Assembly (NCBI GenBank): GCA_022565695.1 | Contig: JAIUME010000010.1 | Span: 1-64,000 of the forward strand | Source: Alcanivorax sp. | Lineage (GTDB): Bacteria > Pseudomonadota > Gammaproteobacteria > Pseudomonadales > Alcanivoracaceae | Direction: 5' to 3' | DNA length: 64,000 nt | Shown here: positions 63,619-64,000 of the stretch, piece after piece | Position numbering within the stretch: position 1 is the first letter of the stretch | Layout of the letters: the number at the start of each line of letters is the position of its first letter | Translations under genes and position numbers: made by a program | The notes under the pieces: generated by a model | Told to the model about the DNA's origin: nothing | What the model saw: the letters and a program-made list of their open reading frames with translations, nothing else | Database searches by the model: none

Positions 63619-64000
63619 TCAGAGGTGGGTTTCAGCGTATTCCGCCAGCACCGAGCGCGGCACACCGTTAAGCTGGATCGAGCCGCCGTAGGCAAAGCCC
63701 TTGAAGCGCTCGGTCATGTAGGTCAGGCCTGAGCTGGTGGGGCTCAGATAGGGGGTATCGATCTGTGACAGGTTGCCCAGGCAGACCACCTTGCTGCCCT
63801 CCCCGGCCCGGGTCACGATGGCCTTCATCTGATGCGGCGTCAGGTTCTGGCTTTCATCGATCAGGATCAGGGACTTCTGGAAGCTGCGCCCGCGAATATA
63901 GTTCAACGCCTTGAACTGGATGTTGGCGCGTTCCTTCACATAAGTGATGCTGCCACCGGGGTTTTCATCGTTGAGATGCAGCGCCTCGATGTTGTCGTTG
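63619..64000 (-). CDS. PhoH-family ATPase, 3' part (runs off the window)
   Basis: The visible 127 codons are the C-terminal part of a PhoH-like protein: NIEALHLNDENPGG-SITYV, FKALNYIRGRSF, the Walker B LILIDESQN, LTPHQMKAIVTRAGEGSKVVCLGNLSQIDTPYLS and GVPRSVLAEYAETHL. The pattern is that of the longer PIN-PhoH (YlaK/PhoH2) type, proposed RNA helicase/RNase proteins; the N-terminal part with Walker A lies beyond base 64000. Despite the name, no link to phosphate control is implied. Confidence 0.9.
   Translation of the reverse strand, partial: NDNIEALHLNDENPGGSITYVKERANIQFKALNYIRGRSFQKSLILIDESQNLTPHQMKAIVTRAGEGSKVVCLGNLSQIDTPYLSPTSSGLTYMTERFKGFAYGGSIQLNGVPRSVLAEYAETHL

Noticed and set aside
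63619..64000. PhoH-like gene as evidence for a Pho regulon here
   Set aside because: The name is historical; no Pho box is visible and the gene start is outside the window.

Overview
This is a GC-rich stretch of a gammaproteobacterial chromosome. Gene content and order point to the Alcanivorax/Pseudomonas side of the class. The hemA-prfA-prmC-moeB / TPR lipoprotein-lolB-ispE-prs-rplY-pth-ychF block and the coxB-coxA-cox11-coxC-surf1-ctaA-ctaB block follow the Pseudomonas order. The density of fatty-acid genes (FabG4/FadA2-like pair, MaoC hydratase, acyl-CoA desaturase with DesT-like repressor, cyclopropane synthase-like methyltransferase) suggests a lipid- or alkane-using marine bacterium such as Alcanivorax. 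Genus assignment is inference. No rRNA, CRISPR array, prophage or intact insertion sequence was seen.

Layout. 0.1-3.2 kb: divergent thiolase and high-molecular-weight FabG reductase. 3.2-9.4 kb: a secreted PHP-domain lipoprotein with a propeller-like tail, divergent from an OprO/OprP-type porin and a sorting-tailed surface protein, with a Pho-box-like site between them; this is the most interesting locus of the window. 9.4-13.7 kb: AraC regulator, desaturase plus ferredoxin reductase operon, and the divergent TetR repressor. 13.7-18.2 kb: two unrecognised membrane proteins, a MaoC hydratase, a VOC protein, a small membrane protein and a nuclease/transposase remnant. 18.2-30.4 kb: housekeeping genes for translation, haem, isoprenoid, lipoprotein and PRPP synthesis, with tRNA-Gln and tRNA-Met. 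30.4-34 kb: pirin and small envelope proteins, one apparently frameshifted. 34-43 kb: caa3-type cytochrome oxidase with assembly and haem A genes, interrupted by two large palindromic repeats. 43-46 kb: LemA and an M48 peptidase. 46-50 kb: flavoprotein reductase, CFA-like methyltransferase and a FemAB-like acyltransferase. 50-58.5 kb: a membrane/cold-shock fusion, a propeller/membrane pair, a GGDEF-EAL protein, a START protein, an SDR, a DUF938 methyltransferase and RhlB. 58.5-63.5 kb: a TetR-controlled RND efflux operon whose adaptor is frameshifted. 63.6 kb to the end: 3' part of a PhoH-like gene.

How the genes work together: the FabG4-, FadA2- and HtdX-like enzymes could carry out successive steps on 3-hydroxy/3-oxo/2-enoyl acyl chains. 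DesB, its reductase and DesT tune unsaturation. The caa3 oxidase genes with Cox11, SURF1, CtaA/CtaB and a small CxxxC protein make one terminal oxidase. The porin/PHP/surface-protein group looks like a phosphate-starvation phosphoester-scavenging module; that reading is inference from the Pho-box-like repeats and the domain content.
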